64,000 bases of DNA from JAGDZR01 sp049115695 (GCA_049115695.1 JAGDZR010000001.1:124001-188000); one strand, 5' to 3'. Positions 36,730 to 45,506 are shown, numbered from the stretch's first letter. Notes: generated from the letters alone by a model not told the origin. Program-made: numbers and translations.

Positions 36730-38856
36730 TTATTTGATCACTAATACCTCAATGCGCCGGTTGAGTTCACGGCCATTTTCTTCATCGTCATTTGATGCCA
36801 AAGGTTTGGACTCCCCGTAACCTCTTGCGACGAGCTGATTGGAGTTAATTCCTTTCTGAACCAGCCATTGTACAACTGCCTTTGCCCGGTTTTCTGAAAT
36901 CCACTGATTGGCCTCAACTGTTCCAATATTATCAGTATGTCCCGATACCTCCACTTTCAAAGAAGGGTTGGACTTGAGGGTTTGGTAAAGTTCATCAAGT
37001 ACAGTGTTGGTTGCTGATGAAAGCCCGGTTGCACCAAATCCGAAGTACACATTATGGATGATTGCTTTATCACCTGTTGAGTAATTAGTAAGCTGGTTTA
37101 CAGCTACTGTTCGCCGAACGGGTTGGTCGCTGACTTTTCCTTTATTAACCGCTTGTGACTTTTCAATTACTGTTGACTGTCCATCAGCAACATCTTCACG
37201 TGTTGATCTCAGCGACTTGCTAGTGTTATTGTTAGCGTTAATTGCTATTCGATTGGGTTGAGGTGTCGAAACATTGTATTGCTTATCGGAGGTGCTGGCA
37301 ATGATATCCGGCGTTGCTGTTGTAGATACAGCTGACCTGTTGAGTAGGAAATCCTTGATATAAGTGGTTTCAATACCTCCTGTTTCATGGATTTCGATTT
37401 GATCAGTGAAGACAACTTCATTATCGACAGTGACTTCTACCAAATACGTTTCATCAGAAATGATTTGAGTAATGTATTTACCATTTTTGTCTGTAGCTGA
37501 TTTGAAATGCTCATCTGTATATTGAGAAGGTGTGAATTGAATCTGACCGTTTGCGATCGGTTTTTGAGTAGCCATGTCAAATACTCTTCCTTCAATGTTT
37601 ATTTTCTCTATTTCCCAGAAAAAGTAAATGTCATAATCTCCTTTTGTATGGAGCCTGTTCGAGCTGAAGTAACCCGATTTGCCATCAGGGTTCATTTTAA
37701 AATTCATTTCATCATCTGGAGAATTGATTGGGAATCCAAGATTCTCTGGTTCAGACCAGGTAAGTGATACAGGATCAAATTCGGATTTAAAAATGTCGTA
37801 ACCTCCGATAGTACTGTGACCTTTTGAACTGAAATACAGTGTTTGTTCATCAGGAGATAAGTAGGGACTGTTTTCTTCATACTCACTGTTGATAGTGGGA
37901 GCAAAAGGGGCTGGCTTGCTCCATTTACCAGATGTAGCATCTCTAAACGTTTGATACAAATCCATACTTCCTGTCATGGTTCGTCGATCTGTAGCGAATA
38001 TGATTCGATCTTCATGCTCGTTGATAAAGAAATGAGACTTTAAATGTGTACTCGTCACATTTGCGTCAAATTCTACCGGGAGTGTCCATTTGCCATTGTT
38101 CGTTTCGCTATAAAACAAGTCGCCATCGTCTGACTCTTTGAAAATGAACAGTTTACCATCTTCATTGACTACTTCAAGGTTTGCTGTTTCTCTATTGAAA
38201 TCACCTAAAATGTCAACTGGAGCTATATCTGTCCAACCATCATCCTGTTTAATGGCGTGGTAGATTTTGAAAATTTCATTGTCTTTGGAACTGCCTCTTG
38301 AGCTTGCAAATAGCAATTCTTGTTTTTCAGGAAAGTAAACAGGAGAGAGCTCGGCTCCTTCGGAATTAATCAATCCATCCAAATTGTGAATGAGATAATT
38401 ATCTGTATTATCAAAAAAGTTAATTTTATCCCGAGTGAGTTTAATGAAATCCTTTGTCTCGCCAATGATGATTTTACTCTTGCTGCCTTTTTGCTTCAGG
38501 AAAGACTTCCATGATTGAATAGCCATAGTGAAGTCATATCTACCAGTGTAAATTCTTCCAAGCCAGTACAAATAGAATTTGTCATCTTTGCCGGAAGTTT
38601 TTCGTAGTTCAGTGAGTTGATCAAGAGGTTTTTCTTTGAAATCAGAAAGCAACGAACAAAGTTCAGCCTTGTATGCAGCATCTTCATAATTCTCGTCCTG
38701 AGCTAGTACCGCCTTGTAGAGAAGTAGCGCTTCAGCCGGTTTTTCGGAGTAAAACTGGTCCTCAGCTTTTTCGTATGTTTTATCAATCTTTTGCCCAAAT
38801 GAACTTGTGATACTACACACAAAAAGGGCGACAATTAGAGAAAATGTATGTCTCAT
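36730..38856 (-). CDS. PD40/OmpA-domain outer-membrane protein, copy 2
   Basis: The 708-residue paralogue of the gene at 34648-36654 has the same domain order: signal peptide (HTFSLIVALFVCSITSSFGQ), TPR-like helices, PD40 propeller repeats, carboxypeptidase-regulatory-like domain, a low-complexity Ser/Thr/Asn linker (about 505-570) and an OmpA domain (VSGHTDNIGT, RGYGESKPLASNDDEENGRELNRRIEV). The linker is longer than in copy 1. The copies lie head to tail, separated by about 75 bases, and look cotranscribed. Probably anchored in the outer membrane with the OmpA domain on peptidoglycan. Confidence 0.9.
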   Translation of the reverse strand: MRHTFSLIVALFVCSITSSFGQKIDKTYEKAEDQFYSEKPAEALLLYKAVLAQDENYEDAAYKAELCSLLSDFKEKPLDQLTELRKTSGKDDKFYLYWLGRIYTGRYDFTMAIQSWKSFLKQKGSKSKIIIGETKDFIKLTRDKINFFDNTDNYLIHNLDGLINSEGAELSPVYFPEKQELLFASSRGSSKDNEIFKIYHAIKQDDGWTDIAPVDILGDFNRETANLEVVNEDGKLFIFKESDDGDLFYSETNNGKWTLPVEFDANVTSTHLKSHFFINEHEDRIIFATDRRTMTGSMDLYQTFRDATSGKWSKPAPFAPTINSEYEENSPYLSPDEQTLYFSSKGHSTIGGYDIFKSEFDPVSLTWSEPENLGFPINSPDDEMNFKMNPDGKSGYFSSNRLHTKGDYDIYFFWEIEKINIEGRVFDMATQKPIANGQIQFTPSQYTDEHFKSATDKNGKYITQIISDETYLVEVTVDNEVVFTDQIEIHETGGIETTYIKDFLLNRSAVSTTATPDIIASTSDKQYNVSTPQPNRIAINANNNTSKSLRSTREDVADGQSTVIEKSQAVNKGKVSDQPVRRTVAVNQLTNYSTGDKAIIHNVYFGFGATGLSSATNTVLDELYQTLKSNPSLKVEVSGHTDNIGTVEANQWISENRAKAVVQWLVQKGINSNQLVARGYGESKPLASNDDEENGRELNRRIEVLVIK

Positions 38857-38918
38857 TACTGTACAGTTTGACTAGTTAATAACTCGAAAATCCACCTTGA
38901 GTGGCTTCTAGTGCTCTA

Positions 38919-39614
38919 TTAGCCAAACAATGTGTAGTTCCCATGCTGATCTGATGGGTTGGTTGGTTTGATCAGATCTACATGATCCACTTCAACATTT
39001 GCTATCAATGGTGAAACTGGATGAATTGCTAAATTAAAGGATTGATTTGCGCTGTAGTTCTGAAACTGCTGAATATCAGTATTTTGTGATAACCAAGCAT
39101 TTTTCTGTTGTGAATCAAGAATTAGGGGCATATCGCTCTGATATGGAGCAATATCACGAGATGATGGGACACTAATGAGCATAAACGTCTGGGTAGACTG
39201 GTCGTCAAATTCATCTTTTTCCTCCCAAATACCAGCCATTGAGAATGGACTTCCATCTGCAGTGTGTGCATAATATGGGATCAATTTTTTCTTTGAAATA
39301 GGTTTCCAGACATAGAAGCCGTCGGCATAGATAATGCACCGTCTGCTGGTCATTGTTTTTTTATAGGACGGTTTTGTTAGGGCTGATTCCAATGGTAGAT
39401 TAAAAAGTTTGGGACTGAGTTTCTTGTTATTAGCCAGTCTGGACATTAACCCCCAAGTGAACAGCTGTACAGCCTTTGGATTATTTTGAGTGCTGACAGG
39501 TAGTAGTTGCGTGGGGGCTGCATTGTATCTGATTGACCAATTATCAAAATGATCAAGTTGAAAAGCTTGTTCTAGTTCGGAAGAATCACATTTAATCGTG
39601 TATCGGTCAATCAT
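38919..39614 (-). CDS. SRAP (YedK/HMCES-like) protein lacking catalytic residues
   Basis: About 231 residues from ATG 39614, the only sensible start. The SRAP fold is clear: RYNAAPTQLLPV, TSRRCIIYADGFYVWKP, PLILD. True SRAP enzymes need Cys2 exposed after Met removal to crosslink abasic sites in single-stranded DNA. Here residue 2 is Ile (MIDRYTI). The catalytic Glu of FYEWK is Val and the His of HDRMP is Gln (PYQSDMP), while the conserved Asn in LFNLPLES remains. It looks like a pseudoenzyme that may still bind DNA. Some other Bacteroidota SRAP proteins also begin without Cys2 as I recall, so this may be a subfamily. Confidence 0.85.
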   Translation of the reverse strand: MIDRYTIKCDSSELEQAFQLDHFDNWSIRYNAAPTQLLPVSTQNNPKAVQLFTWGLMSRLANNKKLSPKLFNLPLESALTKPSYKKTMTSRRCIIYADGFYVWKPISKKKLIPYYAHTADGSPFSMAGIWEEKDEFDDQSTQTFMLISVPSSRDIAPYQSDMPLILDSQQKNAWLSQNTDIQQFQNYSANQSFNLAIHPVSPLIANVEVDHVDLIKPTNPSDQHGNYTLFG

Positions 39615-39631
39615 CAGAACCAAAAATACAA

Positions 39632-40591
39632 CTAACTGCGACTATTGTTGAAAAACTCTGCAGTGATATTCTCAGACCAGTAATATTTACCGGGTTGAGC
39701 AAAGCCACAATGTCCCCCTTGTTGTGAAATGTGATAGTGAACCATTGAATTGTTTGCTGTGATGTTTCTGTTGAAAATGTCTATTCCGAAAAACGGATCA
39801 TTTCTGGCATTCAAGATCAGTGTTGGAATTCTTATTTGGTCAATGAAAAATCTTGAGCTGCATGTTTTATAATAATGTTCTGCCGTACCAAACCCGTGAA
39901 TTGGGGCAGTGTAGATATCGTCAAACTCATAAATAGACTTGATTGATTGAAGAGGGCGGAGGTCGATATTATCAGGGAATTGTTGGTGTTTAGCCAATAT
40001 TTTTAAATTTAATGATTTAAGAAACCTTCGGGTATACATTGAGTTTGATTCATCTGAAAGCTTTATGCTTCCCGATTTTAAATCCAATGGTGTAGAAATA
40101 ACGGTAGCACGTTTTACTTGATTGTGGTGTCCTTCCCCGAGATATTTGAGTGTTAGATTGCCTCCCAGGCTGAATCCTACGAGGTAAATTTTTTGATATT
40201 GACTTGCAGCATGTTGGACGACCGTGGATAAATCTTCAGTTGCACCGCTATGGTACATTCGGAGCTGTTTGTTCATCCTGCCCGAACAACCCCTGAAGTT
40301 CCAAAGCAAAACGGCATATCCGCTATCGTACAATCGATTAGCCATGCCTATCATGTATGGTCGCCTCGAATCACCTTCCAGTCCATGTGAAACGATCACG
40401 AGTTTGTCGCTTTGGGCGTGCATCCAGTCCAAATCCAAAAAGTCATCATCTGGTGTGTTAATTTCTTCACGCTTTAAGGGTATTTTGGGGCTAACTTTCC
40501 GAAACAGGGATGGAACTATTGTTTGCAAATGACCATTAAATAAACCACGTGGGGATTTGTAAATTGAAGGTTTGAAGTACGTCATTCGCAA
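39632..40591 (-). CDS. YheT-family alpha/beta hydrolase
   Basis: The 319-residue protein has YKSPRGLFNGHLQTIVPSLF, the diagnostic N-terminus of the YheT/ABHD1-3 family. The nucleophile Ser is in GFSLGGNLTLKYLG (about 143), the acid Asp in NARNDPFF (about 265) and His in QGGHCGF (about 295). The oxyanion region is SHGLEGDSRRP. YheT proteins are carboxylesterases or lipases of uncertain substrate. Its start lies 18 bases before the SRAP gene's reading start on the same strand, so they may be cotranscribed. Confidence 0.92.
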   Translation of the reverse strand: MRMTYFKPSIYKSPRGLFNGHLQTIVPSLFRKVSPKIPLKREEINTPDDDFLDLDWMHAQSDKLVIVSHGLEGDSRRPYMIGMANRLYDSGYAVLLWNFRGCSGRMNKQLRMYHSGATEDLSTVVQHAASQYQKIYLVGFSLGGNLTLKYLGEGHHNQVKRATVISTPLDLKSGSIKLSDESNSMYTRRFLKSLNLKILAKHQQFPDNIDLRPLQSIKSIYEFDDIYTAPIHGFGTAEHYYKTCSSRFFIDQIRIPTLILNARNDPFFGIDIFNRNITANNSMVHYHISQQGGHCGFAQPGKYYWSENITAEFFNNSRS

Positions 40592-40653
40592 GCGTTCTGG
40601 AATTATTAAATTCGGAATTTATACCCGTAAGTTTAAATAATGTTCAGCACCCC

Positions 40654-40717
40654 TTGGTAAAAATTAGCTGTGACTTAACTTTGGCGTTCGATTTTTTGAG
40701 ATTTAGAAATTAAGGAG
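40654..40717 (+). promoter_or_regulatory. Promoter and Shine-Dalgarno site of pyruvate dehydrogenase E2
   Basis: TTG (40654-40656), a 19-base spacer and TAACTTTG (40676-40683) match the Bacteroidota sigma-A consensus TTG-N17-23-TAnnTTTG, placing transcription start near 40690. AAGGAG at 40712-40717 lies 10 bases before the ATG at 40728; strong Shine-Dalgarno sites are rare in this phylum. Confidence 0.7.
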
Positions 40718-40727
40718 TAATAAGATA

Positions 40728-42359
40728 ATGGCAGAAATTATTCGAATGCCCAAAATGAGCGACACCATGGAAGAAGGTGTGATCGCAGCTTGGCTTAAGA
40801 AAGTTGGGGATGATGTTAGCTCAGGGGATATTTTGGCGGAAGTGGAAACGGACAAAGCAACTATGGAGTTGGAGTCCTACAATGATGGGACATTACTTCA
40901 CATTGGTGTTGAAGAAAAAGCTGCTGCACCAGTCGATGGTGTGATTGCCATTATTGGGGAAAAGGGAGAAGATATTTCAACGCTACTGAGCGAAGCGAAT
41001 AATGCTTCGACACCAGCTGCAAGTGAAGCACCTGCTGTTGAAGCAGCCCCTGCAGCAGAGGCTATTGATACCTCTGGGATAAACGCTGCAGTAATTCGCA
41101 TGCCGAAGATGAGTGACACCATGACCGAGGGAGTTATTTCCTCCTGGCTGAAAAAGGTAGGAGATGCAGTGAGTTCGGGTGATATACTAGCCGAAGTTGA
41201 AACAGATAAAGCAACCATGGAGCTTGAGTCATACGATGATGGGACGTTGCTTTATACAGCTGTAGAAGCGGGCAATGGCGTGGCGGTTGATGGTGTGATC
41301 GCGATTATTGGAGAAGAAGGAGCGGACTACAAAACATTACTTGCTGCTGAAGCAGCACCTAAAGCTGAAAGTGCGCCGGCTGCACCTGTAGGATCTCCGG
41401 CACCTGCGGCTACTCCAGCACCAGCGTCAGCACCTACTGCAAGTCCGGCAGCCGCCACAGCGCCAGCAACTTCATCAAGTGATAATGGTAGAGTATTAGC
41501 ATCTCCACTTGCGAAGAAACTTGCGCAGGAAAAAGGAATTGATATAGCTGCTGTTTCAGGAACTGGTGAAGGAGGAAGAATTGTAAAAAGAGACATTGAG
41601 AATTATACGCCTGCTGCTGCTCCGGCAGGAGGTGACGCACAGACAGTTAGTTTCCCGGCGGTGGTAGGAGAAGAAAGCTTTGATGAAGTGCCTGCAACTC
41701 AAATGAGAAAGGCGATTACAAAAAGTCTAAGCGCAAATCAATTTACCGCTCCACACTTTTACCTAACCATGGATATTGACATGGATAAGACCATTGAAGC
41801 TCGCAAGAGCATCAACGAGTTGGCTCCTGTGAAAATATCCTTTAATGATATTGTATTGAAAGCGGTAGCTGCTGCTTTGCGTAAGCATCCAGAAGTGAAT
41901 ACTTCATGGATTGAGGAGACTGCCAGCATTAGAACGAATCATCATATTCACGTTGGTGTTGCCATGGCCATTGAGGATGGTTTGGTGGTACCTGTAGTGA
42001 AGTTTGCAGACAACAAATCACTTGCCCAGATTAGTGCTGAGGTTAAGGAGTTTGGTGGTAAGGCGAAAGCGAAAAAATTGCAATTGGATGAAATGCAGGG
42101 TAACACCTTTACCGTATCTAACCTTGGCATGTTCGGTATCACAGAGTTTACATCTATTCTGAACGCACCTGCATCATGTATCCTGGCAGTAGGCGCTATA
42201 CAGCAAGTGCCAGTAGTGAAGGATGGAGAAATTGTTCCTGGTAACGTAATGAAAATCACCTTAACATGTGATCACAGAACGGTAGATGGAGCAGTAGGAT
42301 CGGCATTCCTGAAAACATTGAAGGGACTCATTGAGGATCCGGTTAGAATATTGATTTAA
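40728..42359 (+). CDS. pdhC: Pyruvate dehydrogenase E2 (dihydrolipoamide acetyltransferase), two lipoyl domains
   Basis: The 543-residue protein has two lipoyl domains (about 1-80 and 122-200), each with the lipoylated Lys in ETDKATMELES. Ala/Pro-rich linkers and an E3/E1-binding domain (VLASPLAKKLAQEKGIDI, about 255-290) follow, then the acyltransferase core ending with catalytic DHRTVDGAVGS. It transfers acetyl groups to CoA and forms the core of the pyruvate dehydrogenase complex. The lipoyl domains are clear tandem duplicates. E1 and E3 genes are not in the window. It has its own promoter and a strong terminator. Confidence 0.95.
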   Translation: MAEIIRMPKMSDTMEEGVIAAWLKKVGDDVSSGDILAEVETDKATMELESYNDGTLLHIGVEEKAAAPVDGVIAIIGEKGEDISTLLSEANNASTPAASEAPAVEAAPAAEAIDTSGINAAVIRMPKMSDTMTEGVISSWLKKVGDAVSSGDILAEVETDKATMELESYDDGTLLYTAVEAGNGVAVDGVIAIIGEEGADYKTLLAAEAAPKAESAPAAPVGSPAPAATPAPASAPTASPAAATAPATSSSDNGRVLASPLAKKLAQEKGIDIAAVSGTGEGGRIVKRDIENYTPAAAPAGGDAQTVSFPAVVGEESFDEVPATQMRKAITKSLSANQFTAPHFYLTMDIDMDKTIEARKSINELAPVKISFNDIVLKAVAAALRKHPEVNTSWIEETASIRTNHHIHVGVAMAIEDGLVVPVVKFADNKSLAQISAEVKEFGGKAKAKKLQLDEMQGNTFTVSNLGMFGITEFTSILNAPASCILAVGAIQQVPVVKDGEIVPGNVMKITLTCDHRTVDGAVGSAFLKTLKGLIEDPVRILI

Positions 42360-42384
42360 CGATCTAAAGAACTTATTACTTTGC

Positions 42385-42416
42385 AATCCCGTTCAGAGAT
42401 GAACGGGATTTTTTAT
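42385..42416 (+). terminator. Rho-independent terminator after pdhC
   Basis: Perfect 10-bp stem AATCCCGTTC / GAACGGGATT with loop AGAGAT, followed by a T run. It ends 15 bases before the hslV start. Confidence 0.9.
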
Positions 42417-42430
42417 AACATAGCGTCAAC

Positions 42431-42967
42431 ATGGAAAAGATACACGCAACAACCGTCCTGGCTGTTAAACACAATGGTCAAATCGCAATAGGGGCAGATG
42501 GTCAGGCTACAATGGGTAATACAGTAGCAAAGAGTCATGTTCGTAAAATCCGAAAATTGGCTGATGGAACGATCGTAACCGGCTTTGCAGGATCTACAGC
42601 CGATGCTTTCACATTACTGGATCGCTTCGATGAAAAGTTGAGTACCTATACCGGTAACCTCAAGCGTGCCGCAGTGGAGTTGGCTAAGGACTGGCGAATG
42701 GATAAGTACTTAAGGCAGCTGGAAGCGATGATGATTGTGGCAGACAAAAACGAAATGTTGATTATTTCCGGCACTGGAGATGTGCTGGAGCCAGATGAGG
42801 ATGTGGCCAGTATTGGTAGTGGAAGTCAATATGCTAAATCTGCAGCTCTTGCATTGAAAAAGCATGCCAGCCAGCTTACAGCTGAGGAGATGGTGAAAGA
42901 AGGATTGACTATTGCCGCTGATATCTGCATCTACACCAATCACAACCATGTGATTGAGGTGTTGTAA
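42431..42967 (+). CDS. hslV: ATP-dependent protease peptidase subunit HslV
   Basis: The 178-residue proteasome-type threonine peptidase reads MEKIHATTVLAVKHNGQIAIGADGQ near the start (split here: MEKIHA then TTVLAV); mature HslV begins with the first Thr after a six-residue propeptide. GFAGSTADAFTLLDRFDEKL and SIGSGSQYAKSAALAL match the family. With the HslU ATPase it degrades misfolded and regulatory proteins. hslU is not next to it, so the operon is split. An independent promoter must lie in or near the preceding terminator region. Confidence 0.95.
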   Translation: MEKIHATTVLAVKHNGQIAIGADGQATMGNTVAKSHVRKIRKLADGTIVTGFAGSTADAFTLLDRFDEKLSTYTGNLKRAAVELAKDWRMDKYLRQLEAMMIVADKNEMLIISGTGDVLEPDEDVASIGSGSQYAKSAALALKKHASQLTAEEMVKEGLTIAADICIYTNHNHVIEVL

Positions 42968-43025
42968 ATAGTTGGGCTAGTATTCTGATATTAGTCGATA
43001 TAAGCCACTGTGACTTATATTCAGG

Positions 43026-43035
43026 TGTTGTAGAC
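43026..43035 (-). repeat. Left half of 10-bp inverted repeat TGTTGTAGAC
   Basis: TGTTGTAGAC here is the exact reverse complement of GTCTACAACA at 43798-43807, so the gene at 43048-43794 is enclosed by a perfect 10-bp inverted pair, 12 bases before its start and just after its stop. May be chance or a cassette edge. Confidence 0.4.
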
Positions 43036-43047
43036 CATATTTACTAC

Positions 43048-43794
43048 ATGAAGAATCAACTACCAATCATTTTTTTGGCATTTCTGTTAACCGCATGTGA
43101 GGGCCGAATAAGCCTGACTCATTTCAAGTACAAAACTGAATCTATCGATCTAGTAAGCGACCTATTGAATGAGGATTACGAATCAGTGATTGACCAATTC
43201 GATTTTTCGATAGTGGCCGATTCTGTTTTAGAAAAACAATCGAATCAACTCTTAAATGGCCTATCAAGTATCGTAAAGAATATTGAGGATAATTTCGGTG
43301 ATTCCCTAAAGTTAAAATTCGCATTTACCGAGTCGTCTGTAGAGTCTGATGGTGAAAATACTTTAAGATATTCCACCACATACATTCAATTTGAAAATGA
43401 GGAATTCTATGGGCAATTAACTCTCAAGTATGATGATGATTCAGAAAAATTAAGAACAATAAATCTTGAAGACTTCCGGAAATACATCCCTAATACACTT
43501 GAATTCTGGTTACTGGGGATTTATCCCTTGTTAGTGTTGATTATTAACATTACTGCAATTAGGAAGGTCGTAAAATCAAATCTTAACAAGAAATGGCTTT
43601 TCATTTTTCTCATTGTTCTGCTGAACTTTCCAACTGTAAACATTCATTGGCATAATGAAATTTATATCAATTCGGTATTGCAATTTCTTTTAGGAATAGG
43701 TCTTGACACAAGGGGATACAATAATATGATTTGGTCATTCGGCCTGCCTTTTGGTGCAATATTCATCTATGGATATATAAAGAGTAAGGAATGA
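43048..43794 (+). CDS. Lipoprotein-like membrane protein of unknown function
   Basis: The 248-residue protein begins with a lipoprotein signal (FLAFLLTACEG, lipobox LTAC with Cys at 17). A soluble acidic region follows to about residue 145, with a YESVIDQFDFSI pattern like DUF3887-type domains. Then come three hydrophobic segments: FWLLGIYPLLVLIINITAI, WLFIFLIVLLNFP and the C-terminal MIWSFGLPFGAIFIYGYI. A lipoprotein signal together with C-terminal membrane helices is unusual. It is first in an accessory region with long non-coding spacers. No homologue is recognised. Confidence 0.68.
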   Translation: MKNQLPIIFLAFLLTACEGRISLTHFKYKTESIDLVSDLLNEDYESVIDQFDFSIVADSVLEKQSNQLLNGLSSIVKNIEDNFGDSLKLKFAFTESSVESDGENTLRYSTTYIQFENEEFYGQLTLKYDDDSEKLRTINLEDFRKYIPNTLEFWLLGIYPLLVLIINITAIRKVVKSNLNKKWLFIFLIVLLNFPTVNIHWHNEIYINSVLQFLLGIGLDTRGYNNMIWSFGLPFGAIFIYGYIKSKE

Positions 43795-43803
43795 ACAGTC
43801 TAC

Positions 43804-44027
43804 AACAAGCGATAGCAGTTATATGCGAATGAGCTATTTGCAGGCTTTTGAGCAACTCGACCGTTTCACCTCTACTTCTGGAAGGTCTATGCTATTTGGG
43901 ATTTGATTATTTCTGGGATTCTCTTGCATAACGTGTTTTCAATCTGCAAGCCTTTGTGGGATGTAGAGGTTTCACTACATTTAGGCTTTTTACAAGCTGA
44001 GGGCATACAACCTGCTATCTTAGCGTT
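43804..44027. repeat. 224-bp imperfect palindrome (MITE-like or cassette-end element)
   Basis: The region 43804-44027 folds back on itself about a centre near 43916. Left arm GATAGCAGTTATATGC (43811-43826) matches the complement of the right arm at 44003-44019, GATAGCAGGTTGTATGC, differing by one insertion and one base. An inner pair ACCTCTAC (43868-43875) and GTAGAGGT (43963-43970) has the same centre of symmetry. No open frame longer than 61 codons lies within it. No target-site duplication is evident. It fills most of the 43795-44198 gap; nothing else is visible there. Confidence 0.6.
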
Positions 44028-44198
44028 ATCTATGAATTGCGGCAATCTGCTGTTGAATGGATACCCAAAAGTCGCATGGCTTTACTAATGGAACTTCTTG
44101 AGATTAATGATTTAGTAGACTTGGACTTATGAAGTTTGTCCGAAGATTCGGGATAGAAAGTCTTGCTTTCGATCAACTCAATACCAATTAATAAGATT

Positions 44199-44600
44199 AT
44201 GAAGAATATTTTCCAACTCAGCTTTGTGCTTCTGCTGTTGCTCTCCGGAGTGGGAGTGGTCAATGCTCAAAACGGCAATGCCGTCGTTTCTGAAGTTAAG
44301 ATCTACGATGAAGGAAACGGTTCGGCCAAGGTGGAAATCCGGATCTCCGGTAACCTCGCTGAATCCCAAACCACTGTTGGCTTCACGGTCCAGGGCAACC
44401 GAATTCCAGGAGGCAGTGTGGCTGGGGTAGCTCAAGTTACCACCCGCTGCTTTTATTGCCCTACGGTCCTCGGCGCAACTATTCCGATCTCCGCCGCTAT
44501 CAAAGGCAAAAATGACCTGGTTGATGTAGGTATCAATTTGGGAACAGCCGCGATCATTATTCGGAAAGGAAAGATTAAGGCCCGTAGTTTTCGGTATTAA
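44199..44600 (+). CDS. GC-rich orphan exported protein
   Basis: About 133 residues from ATG 44199 (the frame is open from 44163, but the signal peptide begins here). The signal is MKNIFQLSFVLLLLLSGVGVVNAQ. The mature part is beta-rich with EVKIYDEGNGSAKVEIRISG and a CxxC pair in RCFYCPT. Codon use is visibly GC-richer (about half G+C by eye) than the AT-rich neighbours, suggesting recent transfer. It directly follows the palindromic element. No family is recognised. Confidence 0.65.
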   Translation: MKNIFQLSFVLLLLLSGVGVVNAQNGNAVVSEVKIYDEGNGSAKVEIRISGNLAESQTTVGFTVQGNRIPGGSVAGVAQVTTRCFYCPTVLGATIPISAAIKGKNDLVDVGINLGTAAIIIRKGKIKARSFRY

Positions 44601-44773
44601 GGTTCTGTTGTTTAGACGGAATTCAGTCTACCAAGTCACTTAATTCTAACAGGTGCAATGACAATAGTCAAACTCTTTAATACAGACTTAATTCTTACTA
44701 CAGTAGAGTATGTACAGTTTTTAGAAACCAGTCTATTCCACTAAATTTAATTAAAATGACACAGTTCGGGTAT

Positions 44774-44788
44774 TGTGCATAATGCACA
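44774..44788. promoter_or_regulatory. 15-bp palindrome TGTGCAT-A-ATGCACA upstream of 44820
   Basis: Perfect 7-bp arms around a single A, 31 bases before the ATG of the next gene. It could be an operator. No regulator is adjacent. Confidence 0.4.
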
Positions 44789-44819
44789 TACTTGTATGTT
44801 GAGTATTATTTATTGGTTT

Positions 44820-45506
44820 ATGAAGAAGTATTTGTTCGAATTTTTGGCTGTCTTTTTGGGGATAATTGGGGGATTCGCTGTTGAAGAATACAGGGAAACA
44901 AAAAATGAATTCGAAGATACTAAGAAGGCTCTAAGCTTCATTTACTATGATATGTTCATAGATAGCATTGAATATATCTCGAGGCTGGAACAAATTAATC
45001 AAGACATTGAAAATCTAGCTCTTGGAATCGACGGTAAACCTTTAACCTTGGTAGAATTTAAAAGATTACACAAGGGATTAAGGTCGATAACAAACTATCA
45101 TCTTAGACGATATGGTATTGACTACTTAACTAATAATATTCAACATCCTAGAATGCAGTCTGATAGCATATTAACACTTATTACTGGTTATTATACTAAC
45201 TCAACTGAGACAGGCAATTTTGGGAAATGGAATAGCTATTACTCTGAAATTGCAAATGAGTCATACGTCAAATTATTTGAATCATTTCCTAATTTCTTCA
45301 GTAACGATACAACATTAGCAAATGATGAAATCCAAGAAAACCTTGAGCAATTCCTACAAAGTCCTTATTGGCAAGGTAGAATAAACCTGGCCTATAGAGA
45401 AAAACGGGATTTAATTAAACCTATTTTTGAGGAGAATCAATATTGGAACACTGAAATTTTAAGACAATTACGCACGGAGATTCCAAATTATAAACCTCAC
45501 CAATAG
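44820..45506 (+). CDS. DUF6090-like single-pass membrane protein
   Basis: About 228 residues from ATG 44820. The N-terminal helix FEFLAVFLGIIGGFAVEEYRE, followed by a helical acidic domain, matches the plan of a Bacteroidota family (annotated DUF6090) that begins with a short cytoplasmic basic segment, one membrane helix and a Trp/Tyr-rich coiled domain. LTLITGYYTNSTETGNFGKWN lies at about 130-150. It is AT-rich like the genome. Function unknown. Confidence 0.72.
   Translation: MKKYLFEFLAVFLGIIGGFAVEEYRETKNEFEDTKKALSFIYYDMFIDSIEYISRLEQINQDIENLALGIDGKPLTLVEFKRLHKGLRSITNYHLRRYGIDYLTNNIQHPRMQSDSILTLITGYYTNSTETGNFGKWNSYYSEIANESYVKLFESFPNFFSNDTTLANDEIQENLEQFLQSPYWQGRINLAYREKRDLIKPIFEENQYWNTEILRQLRTEIPNYKPHQ

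Noticed and set aside
34648..38856. Type IX secretion PorE genes
   Set aside because: The domain plan fits, but such proteins are common in Bacteroidota and no other secretion component is present.
43903..44088. 61-codon open frame in the palindrome
   Set aside because: It lies entirely inside the inverted-repeat element, has no signal or domain and odd composition; best read as non-coding.
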